A DNA stretch of 57,823 nucleotides. Origin: Acidobacteriota bacterium (lineage in GTDB: Bacteria > Acidobacteriota > Blastocatellia > RBC074). The notes under the pieces were generated by a model. The model did no database searches, had not been told where the DNA came from, and saw only the letters and a program-made list of their open reading frames with translations. Shown one piece after another: positions 24,028 through 33,539 of this stretch. A program made the position numbers and the translations under genes. Numbering within the stretch: position 1 is the first letter of the stretch; every line of letters begins with the position of its first letter. The stretch lies in assembly GCA_019639255.1 (NCBI GenBank), contig JAHBSF010000031.1, positions 1-57,823 on the forward strand, in the 5' to 3' direction.

Positions 24028-25233
24028 ATGAATCAGCGCCGGCTTTTCGTCGCGAGTTGTCTCGCACTGGTCGTGACCGCGATGATATTCGCCCTCCGAG
24101 GCAATATCGAGGATCTGGTGCTCGGCGACCCCGTGGCGAAGTTGCTTTTCGACCCCGCGCAGCCCAAGGCCGCCTACGCCTGGCTCTCGACTATGGCGTT
24201 TTTCGGTTTTGCCGCCTCGATCCTGGTAGCCTCGCCGATGCTCGACGCGCTGGGCATGCGCAACCTGCTCTACCTCGCCTTTGGTCTTCACATCGCCGGC
24301 GTCATAGGCTTCATTGCCGCGCCGAGCTACACCATGATGTCAACAACCATGCTGCTTGCCGGCTTCGGCAACGGGCTGGTAGAGGCCGTAATCAATCCGC
24401 TGATAGCCACGCTTTACCCGGACGAAAAAACGCACAAACTCAACGTTTTGCACGCGTGGTGGCCGGGCGGGCTGATCATAGGCGGGCTGCTCGGTTACTT
24501 TATGAAAAACGCCGGCCTGAGCTGGCAGATGCAGATGGGCGTCATTCTGATCCCGACGCTCGTTTACGGCGTGATGATCTTCGGGCAGAAATTCCCGAAA
24601 ACCGAACGCGCCGCAGCCGGCATATCTACGGGGGAAATGCTCAAAACCGCGCTTAATCCCGCGTTCCTGCTGCTGCTCGGCTGCATGATGATTACGGCAT
24701 CAATAGAACTTGCGCCCGGGCAGATGGTCGATTCCGTGCTCAATACTCTGGCCGGGATGGACGGCATACTGATTCTCGTCTACGGCAGCGCATTGATGTT
24801 TGTCTTGCGCTACTTCGCCGGTCCGATTGCGCACCGCATATCGCCCATAGGCATGATGTGGGCCTCGGTGACGATTGCGGCAATCGGGTTGTATCTGCTG
24901 TCGCAGGTATCGACTCCGACGATGGCGTATCTGGCGGCTACGGTATTTTACGTCGGCGTATGTTTTATGTGGCCGACTATGCTGGGCATTACCTCCGAGC
25001 GTTTCCCGCAGGGCGGCGCCTTCACCATGGGATTGATGGGCTTTGCCGGACAGTTTGCTCTGGGCGTGGTCATCTTCAACATGGGCCGTATACGCGATTC
25101 CATCGGCGACGCGGCTTCGTTCCGCTGGGTCGCGGCGCTGGCCGTCGTTCCGTTTGTAATCTTCGCCGTCTGGTGGATCAGGGATTACACAAGAGGCGGA
25201 TACAAGGCCATAAAACTCGCGGATCGCGGGTAA
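24028..25233 (+). CDS. MFS transporter (sugar permease-like)
   Basis: A 401-residue major facilitator with about 12 membrane helices, starting at an ATG preceded by AAAAGGAGA. The segment GNGLVEAVINPLIATLYP resembles the FucP/glucose-permease-like branch. The substrate is uncertain. An SDR gene follows on the same strand, then a minus-strand isomerase-like gene, giving a possible sugar-handling neighbourhood. The 284 bases upstream hold its promoter, but no clear -35/-10 pair was assigned. Confidence 0.85.
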   Translation: MNQRRLFVASCLALVVTAMIFALRGNIEDLVLGDPVAKLLFDPAQPKAAYAWLSTMAFFGFAASILVASPMLDALGMRNLLYLAFGLHIAGVIGFIAAPSYTMMSTTMLLAGFGNGLVEAVINPLIATLYPDEKTHKLNVLHAWWPGGLIIGGLLGYFMKNAGLSWQMQMGVILIPTLVYGVMIFGQKFPKTERAAAGISTGEMLKTALNPAFLLLLGCMMITASIELAPGQMVDSVLNTLAGMDGILILVYGSALMFVLRYFAGPIAHRISPIGMMWASVTIAAIGLYLLSQVSTPTMAYLAATVFYVGVCFMWPTMLGITSERFPQGGAFTMGLMGFAGQFALGVVIFNMGRIRDSIGDAASFRWVAALAVVPFVIFAVWWIRDYTRGGYKAIKLADRG

Positions 25234-25240
25234 AACAGGA

Positions 25241-25287
25241 ACGCGGAATGCGCGGGAAGTATGCTTTCGTTTCCGCGTATTCCGCGG
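25241..25287. repeat. Palindromic interspersed repeat, type B
   Basis: ACGCGGAATGCGCGGGAAG mirrors CTTTCGTTTCCGCGTATTCC then GCG. It lies between the MFS gene and the SDR gene, just upstream of the SDR ribosome-binding site. Confidence 0.75.
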
Positions 25288-25304
25288 GTTTTCAGGAGCC
25301 GGCG

Positions 25305-26084
25305 ATGAAGATCGAAGGAAAAGCCGCCGTCGTTACCGGAGGCGGCACGGGCGTGGGCCGCGCCACTGCGCTTGCCCTGGCCGCAGGCGGCTGCAACGTT
25401 TTAATCAATTACAGCCGCTCGCGCGACGACGCCGAAGCGACCGCCGCCGATATTTCAGCCCTCGGCGTGCGCGGCATCGCAGTAGAGGCCGATGTGTCGG
25501 ATGACGCCGCGTGCCGGAAGATGATCGATGCCGCCGTGCGCGAGTTCGGGCGTCTGGACATACTCGTCAACAACGCAGCAACTACGGCTTTCGTCAAACA
25601 CGCCGATCTTGAGGGCGTGTCGGGTGAAGACTGGATGCGCATACTGTCGGTCAATCTGATAGGACCGTTTTACTGCGCGCGCGCGGCGCAATCGGCGCTT
25701 ATGGCTTCGGGCGACGGCGAGATAGTCAACGTATCGAGCGTTGCGGGGCTGGCCGGCGTAGGCAGCTCGATTCCGTACTGCGCATCGAAAGCCGCGCTCA
25801 ACAATCTGACCGTGACCCTGGCCCGCGTATTTGCCCCGGGCGTTCGCGTCAACGCCGTCGCACCGGGCTTTATTACTACGAGGTGGCTGCAACGCGGACT
25901 CGGCGATGCGGGTTATGATGCGATGAAGGAGCGTTCCGAGAAGGGCGTGCTGCTGCACAGGGTCTGCACGCCGGAAGACGTCGCCTCGGCAATCCTCGGC
26001 ATCATCACCGGGCCGGATCTTATGACCGGGCACGTCATCCCGCTCGAAGGCGGGCTGCTTATATCGAACTTCTCGCCGCGCTGA
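25305..26084 (+). CDS. SDR family oxidoreductase
   Basis: A 259-residue short-chain dehydrogenase/reductase. The start ATG 25305 follows AGGAG. The nucleotide-binding TGGGTGVGRA, the NNA motif and the Ser-Tyr-Lys triad (NVSS, then PYCASKAAL) are present. It oxidises or reduces a hydroxyl/keto group with NAD(P); the substrate is unknown. A type B palindrome separates it from the transporter gene and a type A palindrome follows the stop. Confidence 0.92.
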   Translation: MKIEGKAAVVTGGGTGVGRATALALAAGGCNVLINYSRSRDDAEATAADISALGVRGIAVEADVSDDAACRKMIDAAVREFGRLDILVNNAATTAFVKHADLEGVSGEDWMRILSVNLIGPFYCARAAQSALMASGDGEIVNVSSVAGLAGVGSSIPYCASKAALNNLTVTLARVFAPGVRVNAVAPGFITTRWLQRGLGDAGYDAMKERSEKGVLLHRVCTPEDVASAILGIITGPDLMTGHVIPLEGGLLISNFSPR

Positions 26085-26088
26085 AGAA

Positions 26089-26193
26089 GAAAGCGTAAAT
26101 AACGGAACAAACCAAATAAGACGAAAATTACGGAAAGACTGTGTATTTCCGTTTGTTCCGTCTTATTTGGTTTGTTCCGTTATCTCTCTTCTT
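26089..26193. repeat. Type A palindrome with covarying arms
   Basis: Left arm AACGGAACAAACCAAATAAG; right arm CTTATTTGGTTTGTTCCGTT. The CCAAATAAG/CTTATTTGG variants differ from other copies on both arms at once. It lies between convergent genes. Confidence 0.93.
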
Positions 26194-26225
26194 TCTTATG
26201 GGCTACACCGATTTCGTGCGCCGCT

Positions 26226-27116
26226 TTAGAACCGCAGATTTTTCAGGTACTCGATGCTCGTCCTGATGTTCGCCAGGGCGTCTGCAGGTTCGTCCTGTTC
26301 GACGAAGTAGTGTTTGATTCCGGCCTTCTCCGACTGCGCGAAGATGGCGCCGAAATTGAGACTGCCCTGACCGACTTCGACCGCCCGTATGCCCCCGCGC
26401 TCCAGATCCTTTACGTGCACGAGCGGGAAACGCCCGGGATGATTGTCGAAATACGCCAGCGCGTCCTGCCCCCCGCGCGCTATCCAGTACAGATCCAGTT
26501 CCATTTTTACCAGTTCCGCATCGCATTCCTTCAGCAGCAGATCATACGGCATCTGACCGTCGAAGGATTCGAACTCGAACTCGTGGTTGTGATATGCGAA
26601 CTGAATGCCGGCTTTCCGGCAGGCTGCACCGACGCGGTTGAAAAGCGCTGCGTGCTTTCTGTAATCGTCCAGAAATATGCGCTCCACATCATCCAGCCAC
26701 GGGCAGATGATGTATTGATGGCCGATGGTTTTCGCGGCTGCGATCGTTTGCGGAAGGTTGCTGCGCAGTTGTTCGATGGGAATATGCGTTGCCGGAGCCG
26801 CCAGTCGGTTGCGCTCGAGCACGGCGCGCACCTGATCCGGCGTGCGGTCGTAGTAACCGGCGAACTCCACTTCCTTGTAGCCGAGGGCCGCTATTTTTTC
26901 GAGCGTTCCCTCGAAATCTTTCTTCATTTCCTCGCGCACCGTATACAACTGCACGCCGATGCTCCCGAGGCTGTTTGTCCCTTCAGATACCGGCGTAGGC
27001 GTCGGCGTTGATGTATCTACGGGAGCGGCTTCCCGGCCGCATCCGGTTGCAATCCCAGTCAAACACAAACCGCCCCCAATCGACAGATCCTTCAAAAAAT
27101 CCCTTCGCGTCTTCAT
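26226..27116 (-). CDS. Sugar phosphate isomerase/epimerase-like Tat lipoprotein
   Basis: A protein of 296 residues with a twin-arginine leader (TRRDFLKDLSIGG) and a lipobox-like GIATGC. A Thr/Pro linker follows, then a xylose isomerase-like TIM barrel. Candidate metal ligands are the Glu of YHNHEFEF, ELDLYW, HVKD and the Glu of VEQDE. It is probably exported folded, with metal, and anchored. The substrate is unknown; periplasmic members of this family are often linked to sugar or inositol metabolism. Confidence 0.87.
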   Translation of the reverse strand: MKTRRDFLKDLSIGGGLCLTGIATGCGREAAPVDTSTPTPTPVSEGTNSLGSIGVQLYTVREEMKKDFEGTLEKIAALGYKEVEFAGYYDRTPDQVRAVLERNRLAAPATHIPIEQLRSNLPQTIAAAKTIGHQYIICPWLDDVERIFLDDYRKHAALFNRVGAACRKAGIQFAYHNHEFEFESFDGQMPYDLLLKECDAELVKMELDLYWIARGGQDALAYFDNHPGRFPLVHVKDLERGGIRAVEVGQGSLNFGAIFAQSEKAGIKHYFVEQDEPADALANIRTSIEYLKNLRF

Positions 27117-27119
27117 CTA

Positions 27120-27176
27120 ATGCTCCTCTATCTTTTCAGTGATTTCCGCCTTTTCCCGCGTCTTCCGCGTTCTCTG
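27120..27176. repeat. Possible half copy of a type B palindrome
   Basis: Contains TTCCGCCTTTTCCCGCG and TTCCGCGTTCTCTG, which resemble a type B right arm, but no matching left arm was found. It fills most of the gap between the isomerase-like gene and priA. Confidence 0.3.
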
Positions 27177-29633
27177 TTACATCAGGCTTACCGGATCGAC
27201 TTCAACCGCAATCTGCCGCAGATCGACGCCCGATTCGCGCATAGCCGAGAGCGCCGAATCCAGCGCCTCTCTTGCGCGCTTCCGTTGCCGGGTCTTGACC
27301 AGGATCTGCAGCCGGTGCTCGCCCTTGAGCCTGCCCAGAGGCGCGGGCGCAGGCCCCAATACGCGCACCGCACCGCTGCGGTCAAATGCGCGCAAACGCG
27401 CCGCGAGTTCGGCCGCCATCTCCGCCGCGCGGTTGTACTCACGATGTCGAACGATCAGATTTATCAGCGAGACGAATGGAGGATAGTGCATCTCGCGGCG
27501 GAAGTGAATCTCGCGTTTATAGAACTCCTCGTATACCTGCGCGCGCGCAAGCTCCAGCGCGTAATGTTCCGTGTGATAGCTCTGTATAAGCACGCGCCCC
27601 GCCCTGTCGCCGCGCCCGGCCCTTCCGGCTACCTGCGTCAGCAGTTGAAACGTGCGCTCCGCCGAGCGGAAGTCCGGAATCGCAAGCCCCGCATCCACCG
27701 AGATCACGCAAACCAGCGTCACGTTCGGAAAGTCGTGTCCCTTGGCGATCATCTGCGTGCCCACAAGCAGGTCGAGTTCGCCGGCGGCGAACGCTCCAAG
27801 CAGGTGCTCGAAGGCGCCGCGCCTGCGCGTCGTATCGCGATCGAGCCGCGCTATGCGCATCCCCGTGAAAGAATCCCTCAACAACGTCTCTATCTGTTCG
27901 GTCCCCTCGCCGACAAAATAAAGATAAGGCCCCGCGCACTGCGGGCAGGCGCGCGGCACGCGCTCCTGATGCGCGCAGTAGTGACAGATGATTCGCGCCT
28001 CGATCTTGTGGAAGGTGAGCGCAACGTCGCAGTGCGGACATCGCGACGTGTGCCCGCAGCTTCGGCAGAGCACATACGAAGAAAATCCGCGCCGATTGAG
28101 CAGCACCATGGTCTGTTCGCCGCGCGCAAAATTTTCCGCGATGGCCTCGCGCATCTCGTCGGAAAAAATCTGCTGCTTGCCGTGGCGTGCAAATACCTCG
28201 CGCATATCCACCATCTGAACTTCGGCAAGCGCCCGCCCGCCGATGCGCTCGTCCAGCTTGAGGTAGCGGAACTTGCCCGTTTGCGCGTTGTGGTAGGACT
28301 CCATCGACGGCGTAGCGCTGCCGAGCACGATTACGGCTCCGGCGCGCGCAGCCCGCACTATCGCCGTGTCGCGTGCGTGGTAGCGCGGGGATTCTTCCTG
28401 TTTATAAGAAGCCTCGTGTTCTTCATCGACGACTATAAGCCCGAGGTCTGATAGCGGCGCAAATACGGCGGAGCGAGCCCCTATGCATACCCTTGCCTCG
28501 CCGCGCCTGATCCGGTTCCATTCGTCGAGCCGTTCGCCGTCGGAGAGGGACGAATGGAGTATGGCGATCGCCGAGCCGAAATGCGCTTTCAGCCGCCGGG
28601 CGAACATCGGCGTGAGAGATATCTCGGGCACCATCATCAGCGCGGTTTTGCCGCGTCGCAGCGTTTCGCGCATGGCGCGCATGTAAACTTCGGTCTTTCC
28701 GCTTCCCGTCAGTCCGTGCAGCAGAAACGCGGCGTAAGAGCCGGCTTCGATCTGTGATGTGATGGAATCGAGCGCGGCGGACTGTTTCCCGGTGAGCGTG
28801 AATTCCTCGGCCCTTTCATCGGGCAGATGGGCAAGCGGATCGCGGCGCACATCCTGCGCGAATATCTCGACTACGCCGCGCCTTTCGAGCGTCCGTATCA
28901 CGGACGATGCCACGTCGGCCGAATCCGCCAGTTCGGTCACGAGCATGGGTTCGGCAGCGGCTGCGAGTATGTCGATTACGCGCTGCTGCTGCGCATTCGG
29001 CGCGCGCTCGTTTCCTATCGGCGTTTTTCGCAGCAGTTTCACCGCCTGCCGGCGTTTTGTGCGCACGGCGGCGGATTGGAGTTTGCGCGAGATGGTTACG
29101 GCGCCCGCGCGTTCAAGTTCGCGAAGTATGGCGGTTGCGCGGCTGCGGCTCCACTCGCGCGCCAGTTCGCGCGCGTTTATCGCCGGGTGTTCGGCTATGA
29201 GCGCGAGCGCCTGCATTTTTGAGGAAAGCAACGCTCTCGGCGATGCGTCCCTGAGACAGGCGCGCCCCGCTTCGGTGATCGACGCAAAGGTTTCGGCCTC
29301 GGAGTTGATGCCGGCCGGAAGGCACGCCTTTATTGCTTCGCCCCACGGCGCGAAATAGTACTCGGCGATCCACCGCGTCAGTTCCAGCAGTTCGGGCGTG
29401 ACCGGAGGTTCGGCGTCGAAAAGTTCGGCGACGACCTTGACCTCGTATTCGTCCTCGGCAAGCCCCGCTTCGGCAAGCGTCGCGTGCAGGGCTACGATGT
29501 AGCCGGTCAGGAGTTGTTTGTTGAATGTTACGAGTACGCGCGCGCCGGGTTGCGCCTCGGCCGCGAGATTGTCGGGCAGGGCGTAGGTGAATGTCTGGTG
29601 AACGTGGACCGGGATCGCAACTTCGGCGTACAT
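27177..29633 (-). CDS. priA: Primosomal replication restart helicase PriA
   Basis: An 818-residue helicase that reloads the replisome at stalled forks. Seen: an N-terminal DNA-binding domain ([16 protein letters not shown]), Walker [12 protein letters not shown], the DEEH box, and zinc-binding cysteines ([30 protein letters not shown]). The later helicase motifs [12 protein letters not shown] and [10 protein letters not shown] are also present. It is slightly longer than the roughly 730-residue E. coli protein, but all motifs are there. It is predicted single-gene, flanked by palindromes. Confidence 0.96.
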   Translation of the reverse strand: MYAEVAIPVHVHQTFTYALPDNLAAEAQPGARVLVTFNKQLLTGYIVALHATLAEAGLAEDEYEVKVVAELFDAEPPVTPELLELTRWIAEYYFAPWGEAIKACLPAGINSEAETFASITEAGRACLRDASPRALLSSKMQALALIAEHPAINARELAREWSRSRATAILRELERAGAVTISRKLQSAAVRTKRRQAVKLLRKTPIGNERAPNAQQQRVIDILAAAAEPMLVTELADSADVASSVIRTLERRGVVEIFAQDVRRDPLAHLPDERAEEFTLTGKQSAALDSITSQIEAGSYAAFLLHGLTGSGKTEVYMRAMRETLRRGKTALMMVPEISLTPMFARRLKAHFGSAIAILHSSLSDGERLDEWNRIRRGEARVCIGARSAVFAPLSDLGLIVVDEEHEASYKQEESPRYHARDTAIVRAARAGAVIVLGSATPSMESYHNAQTGKFRYLKLDERIGGRALAEVQMVDMREVFARHGKQQIFSDEMREAIAENFARGEQTMVLLNRRGFSSYVLCRSCGHTSRCPHCDVALTFHKIEARIICHYCAHQERVPRACPQCAGPYLYFVGEGTEQIETLLRDSFTGMRIARLDRDTTRRRGAFEHLLGAFAAGELDLLVGTQMIAKGHDFPNVTLVCVISVDAGLAIPDFRSAERTFQLLTQVAGRAGRGDRAGRVLIQSYHTEHYALELARAQVYEEFYKREIHFRREMHYPPFVSLINLIVRHREYNRAAEMAAELAARLRAFDRSGAVRVLGPAPAPLGRLKGEHRLQILVKTRQRKRAREALDSALSAMRESGVDLRQIAVEVDPVSLM

Positions 29634-29650
29634 CAGATCAAGACCGGGAG

Positions 29651-29750
29651 AGAGAGATAACGGAACAAACGAAATGAAACGGAAAAAACGAAAACCCGGA
29701 ATTCATTCCGTTTTTTTCGTATCATTTCGTTTGTTCCGTTATCTCTCTTT
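29651..29750. repeat. Palindromic interspersed repeat, type A
   Basis: Left arm GAGAGAGATAACGGAACAAA; right arm TTTGTTCCGTTATCTCTC; loop near CCCGGAATTCATTCCG. It separates priA from the membrane glycosyltransferase-like gene, both minus strand. Confidence 0.95.
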
Positions 29751-29754
29751 TGCT

Positions 29755-31656
29755 TCACTTTCTCACCCGAAACAGCTTGTAATCCGCGTGTTCGAATACG
29801 ACCGGGTAGCGCGATCCCAGCAGCATCTCCGGCGGTCTGAACTTCGAGCGTTCGGTGGGGCCGATGAGCAGATAATCCACGCCCCGCTCATCGATCAGTT
29901 GCTCGGCGTTTGCAGCCCAGCGGAGGATGGATTCCACCTCAAGCTCGCGCCCCTGATACGAGATGCCGTGCGTCCACAGATGTCCGGGATAACCCATCAC
30001 CGACTGCCGCCCCGTCAGGCATACGGTCGAATTGTGTATCGGCGCGTGCAGTATTACCGAGCGCGGTTCGGTTTGCTGCCTTATGAGCGCGGCGACTTCG
30101 ACTTCGCCCGCACCGAGCAGAGTGACTTTTTCTACGGGGGAAAATCCGCGCCATACATCGAGCGCGCCCGCAAGCGTCAGCATCACGAGCAGTGCGGCGG
30201 CGCCCGCGCCCCAGACGATTCCGCGCCGGAACCAGTCGGCGAGCAACGCCGCAACGAGCGCGGAGGATACAAGCGCCCAGTAAATCAGCATCTTTATGTT
30301 ATCCCACGGCCACGGCGCAAGCAGCACGAGATTCGGAAGGAGAAACCACACGAGAAATACCGAGGCGAACTTGCGCGTTCGCGTATCGAGCAGTTTCGGA
30401 AGCGCAAACGCTCCGGCAAGCAGCAGCAGAAACAGTCCGGCATTCGCCGCCCAGAACAGCAATACCGAAGCGTCGCCGGATTCCCACCCGGGCTGGAATT
30501 TGAAAAGCTGATTTTTGACCGGAGTGGACCCGAGATAGAGCGCCTGCGGCGCGGAGAGCACTCCTGCGGGTACGAAAAACCACGCCCAGTCAAGCGAGCG
30601 GAAGAGCACAAACAGCAGCGGCGCAACGATCATTATCGAAAAAAATCCGTGCGCGTGCAGCATCGGAAGCATTCCGGCGAGCACGCCCGCCGCCGCCATC
30701 CATCGCCGCCGCAGTTGCGGATCTTTTTCCCTGTCGATTGCAAGCCGCCATAACGCGACTATGAGCGCTGCTATCGGGAGACCAAACAGCAGCGACCGCT
30801 GCGGAATCAGCAGCGTCGTGAATGCATTGCCCCAGCGCAGCGGAACCGCGCCCCAGGGCGTGGGCAGATCCGCGTTCATCGTGTAGGTGCCGGGCAGCGC
30901 CGCAAGCAGAGCCGAAAGGCTTGGGGCGTTGGCGGCCTGGTGCAGAAAGCTTATAAAACCGAAACCGCCGTTAAACAGCAGCAGCAGCGGCGCAATTCGC
31001 CCGGCCGTCCTGTTTGCGGTAAGGGTTCGGGTCAGAAATTCGATGAGCGCGACCAGAGCGAGGGCGAGGGTGAAGTTTTCTATGAAGAACGCCAGCCGCC
31101 AGCCCGCCCCCGCGCGCAGGAAAAATGCGGTCAGAAAGTCTATAAGAAACGGATAGGTGAAGCGGTATCCGGCGAAGATGGGATTTTCCGGCGGCAGATT
31201 TTCGCCCCAGGCGAATGAAGTGATGGCGCTCAGATGAAACGGCAGATCGCCGTAATTGTTGGCCGGAGCCGTAAGCAGCGCGCCGCTTTCAAATACTATG
31301 ACGCGGCTGAAAAGCGCCGCCAGCAGCAGCGCCCACATCGAGTAATACACAACCGCGCCGCCCGTCCACTTCGCCAGATCCGCGCGCATCTCCCCATACA
31401 CTGCGGGGATGCTCACGACGCGGCTTAAAGCGGCGGGAATAATCATCAGTGCAAGGCAGGTTGCTCCGATCGATACGGCGCCGAGGCCGAAGATGAGCGC
31501 TGTCAGAAACCCTGCCCACGCCAGCAGCGCAAGCCCCGCTACGCTGCCCGCAGCCAGACGCATCCACCCGCCGAGCGGGGCGCGGCTCGCTGCGACGAGC
31601 AGCACGCCGTCGGCGATGGCGACTATCGTGATAAGCAGAACGAACAGTCCACCCAA
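29755..31656 (-). CDS. Polytopic membrane protein, glycosyltransferase-like
   Basis: About 633 residues from TTG 31656 (LGGLFVLLITIVAIADG), with about 12-14 membrane helices and a C-terminal soluble domain (TGRQSVMGYPGHLWTHG, DYLLIGPTERS). The frame stays open to ATG 31776, but that extension is mostly a 10-bp tandem repeat giving CVGLCGPVWACLGL-type peptides, so the internal start is preferred. The luminal acidic motif NNYGDLPFHL is reminiscent of lipid-linked sugar transferases (GT-C fold), but no family was firmly recognised. It may act in surface polysaccharide or protein glycosylation. Confidence 0.7.
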   Translation of the reverse strand: MGGLFVLLITIVAIADGVLLVAASRAPLGGWMRLAAGSVAGLALLAWAGFLTALIFGLGAVSIGATCLALMIIPAALSRVVSIPAVYGEMRADLAKWTGGAVVYYSMWALLLAALFSRVIVFESGALLTAPANNYGDLPFHLSAITSFAWGENLPPENPIFAGYRFTYPFLIDFLTAFFLRAGAGWRLAFFIENFTLALALVALIEFLTRTLTANRTAGRIAPLLLLFNGGFGFISFLHQAANAPSLSALLAALPGTYTMNADLPTPWGAVPLRWGNAFTTLLIPQRSLLFGLPIAALIVALWRLAIDREKDPQLRRRWMAAAGVLAGMLPMLHAHGFFSIMIVAPLLFVLFRSLDWAWFFVPAGVLSAPQALYLGSTPVKNQLFKFQPGWESGDASVLLFWAANAGLFLLLLAGAFALPKLLDTRTRKFASVFLVWFLLPNLVLLAPWPWDNIKMLIYWALVSSALVAALLADWFRRGIVWGAGAAALLVMLTLAGALDVWRGFSPVEKVTLLGAGEVEVAALIRQQTEPRSVILHAPIHNSTVCLTGRQSVMGYPGHLWTHGISYQGRELEVESILRWAANAEQLIDERGVDYLLIGPTERSKFRPPEMLLGSRYPVVFEHADYKLFRVRK

Positions 31657-31690
31657 GACGACACCTTTTTCGCGTGCAGGGCGCAAAGCA

Positions 31691-31743
31691 GGCCCAGACA
31701 GGCCCAGACAGGCCCACACAGGCCCACACAGGCCCACACAGGC
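31691..31743. repeat. 10-bp tandem repeat GGCCCACACA/GGCCCAGACA
   Basis: Five perfect-length units (two GGCCCAGACA, three GGCCCACACA) plus a partial GGC, at the 5' end of the membrane-protein gene. Copy-number change by replication slippage would add or remove 10 bases and shift any frame started upstream. Confidence 0.95.
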
Positions 31744-31776
31744 AACGCTCCGGCGGTGTGAAACAATCCAACGCAA

Positions 31777-32051
31777 CCGGAGCGGGAATATTTGATGCGT
31801 GCAGCTTTATACCGGGAGGAGGCGGTTTTCACAAGCCGCACGGGACTCCGGCCGTTTGTGAAAACTTCTCAACGTTTTCGTGAAAGTACGAACACGGCCG
31901 GCGATTCAAATGGGTATTGCTTGACCCGTGCACTCTACGGCCCATATAGTTTGACGAGGTTAGACGAAGTTTGACAAGGAATCCACCGCAACATCGGAGC
32001 AACATCGAGATTGACCCGGGAGGGTTGATCGGATGCGATTGGAGGAGATAG
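31777..32051. promoter_or_regulatory. Divergent intergenic region with a sigma70-like promoter for ribA
   Basis: TTGACC (31921-31926) and TATAGT (31945-31950), spaced 18 bases, form a plausible promoter toward ribA. Just downstream, AGTTTGAC occurs twice (from about 31949 and 31969) as a 20-base-spaced direct repeat, a candidate operator. No FMN riboswitch pattern was seen. Confidence 0.5.
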
Positions 32052-32702
32052 ATGAGGAATTCTCAGTCTGAAGAATATACAGACCGAGCAACAGGCGGAT
32101 TCAGTGTGACGAAGGAAGCCGAAGCCAACCTGCCGACGGAATACGGCCCCTTCCGAATCATTGGCTTTCGCAGCAAAACGAGCGGCGAGGAGTTCGTCGC
32201 TCTGGTCAAAGGCGATCCGACCGAAGACCGTCCCGTACTTGCACGCATTCATTCGCAGTGTCTGACGGGCGACGTATTTCACTCGCTCAAGTGCGATTGC
32301 GGTCCGCAGTTGCAGCGCGCGATGGAAATGGTGCAGGCCGACGGCACGGGAGTCATCGTCTACCAGCAACAGGAAGGCCGCGGCATCGGAATAATCAACA
32401 AGATTCGGGCCTATGCGCTGCAGGACGAGGGCGCCGACACAATCGAAGCCAACCTGCAACTCGGGTTTGCAATCGACCATCGCAGCTACGACGAGTGCGC
32501 CGACGTGCTGAAACTGCTCGGCGTACGCCGCGTCAGATTGATGTCGAACAATCCGGACAAGGTCAGGGCGCTGCGCGAAGCCGGCCTTGAAATAGTCGAG
32601 CGGGTGCCGCTCGAAATCAAGCCGCATCAGACGGCCTTTCGCTACCTACAGACCAAGAAGGAGAAGATGGGCCACCTGCTGCAACTCAACGGCATCTTTT
32701 AG
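32052..32702 (+). CDS. ribA: GTP cyclohydrolase II
   Basis: A protein of 216 residues catalysing the first step of riboflavin synthesis from GTP. Seen: [12 protein letters not shown] and KCDCGPQL zinc cysteines, QQEGRGIGI and SNNPDK. The start ATG follows GGAGGAG. It is monofunctional, without a DHBP synthase domain. No other rib gene is nearby. It is probably transcribed alone from the upstream promoter. Confidence 0.96.
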   Translation: MRNSQSEEYTDRATGGFSVTKEAEANLPTEYGPFRIIGFRSKTSGEEFVALVKGDPTEDRPVLARIHSQCLTGDVFHSLKCDCGPQLQRAMEMVQADGTGVIVYQQQEGRGIGIINKIRAYALQDEGADTIEANLQLGFAIDHRSYDECADVLKLLGVRRVRLMSNNPDKVRALREAGLEIVERVPLEIKPHQTAFRYLQTKKEKMGHLLQLNGIF

Positions 32703-32706
32703 GAAG

Positions 32707-32823
32707 CGAGAGAAAAAGAGAGATAACGGAACAAACGAAATAAGACGAAAATTACGAAAATACTCAGGTTCTGCGTAATTTTCGTTTCATTTCGTTTGTT
32801 CCGTTATCTCTCTTTTTTCTCTC
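32707..32823. repeat. Type A palindrome with extended arms
   Basis: GAGAGAAAAAGAGAGAT on the left mirrors ATCTCTCTTTTTTCTCTC on the right, outside the core. The right flank continues as GTGTGGAGTGATTT (to 32840), shared with the copies at 43170 and, inverted, at 17000. Confidence 0.95.
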
Positions 32824-32859
32824 AACGCCGTGTGGAGTGATTTAAGTTCCAGATTGCAC

Positions 32860-33477
32860 TCAGCACTTCTTCTCACTCACCACCAGCTCCACGCCCATCT
32901 CGCGCGCCAGCCTGTAAACCGCCGCCACCGGCAGTCCGACCACGTTCGAGTAATTGCCCTCTATGCGATCTGCAAAAAGCGAGGCATAGCCCTGAATGGC
33001 GTATGCTCCGGCCTTGTCGTCCGGTTCACCCGAAGCCGCATACCATTTGATTTCTTCCTCGCTCATCGGCGCAAATCTTACACGCGTAGAGACGACCTCG
33101 GAGAGCACATCCCGGCCGCGCACGAGCGCCACGCCGGTCAACACCTCGTGCCATCTTCCGGCAATCCGCCGCAACATTTGCCGGGCGTCTTCGGCGTCTA
33201 TGGGTTTGCCCGCAATTTCGCCGTCGATTACAACCGTCGTATCCGATCCGAGCACGAGTTGCGCTTCGGGCTCAAGCGCGGCTATCGCCAGGGCTTTTTC
33301 TCTCGCAAGCCGCTCGACGTAATGGGCGGGCGTCTCTCCCGGAAGTTGCGCTTCGTCGATGTCCGCCGGGCGAATGCAGAAGCTTATGCCTGCGGATGCA
33401 AGGAGTTCGGCCCGCCGCGGCGAGGCGGATGCAAGCACTATGGTCGGTCGCAGGTCGGAGTTATGCTTGTCGGTCAT
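32860..33477 (-). CDS. maf: Maf-like nucleotide pyrophosphatase
   Basis: A 205-residue Maf/Ham1-superfamily protein that hydrolyses dTTP/UTP or modified nucleotides. Seen: [12 protein letters not shown] at the N-terminus, [41 protein letters not shown] and [10 protein letters not shown]. It is complete. It is divergent from the metallophosphatase-cytochrome gene, with only 62 bases between the start codons. Confidence 0.95.
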   Translation of the reverse strand: MTDKHNSDLRPTIVLASASPRRAELLASAGISFCIRPADIDEAQLPGETPAHYVERLAREKALAIAALEPEAQLVLGSDTTVVIDGEIAGKPIDAEDARQMLRRIAGRWHEVLTGVALVRGRDVLSEVVSTRVRFAPMSEEEIKWYAASGEPDDKAGAYAIQGYASLFADRIEGNYSNVVGLPVAAVYRLAREMGVELVVSEKKC

Positions 33478-33539
33478 GCGCTTTTTGACTACACTGACAG
33501 CGTTATCGGCAAGGCTAATTGCATCACAGAGTTGTTGTT

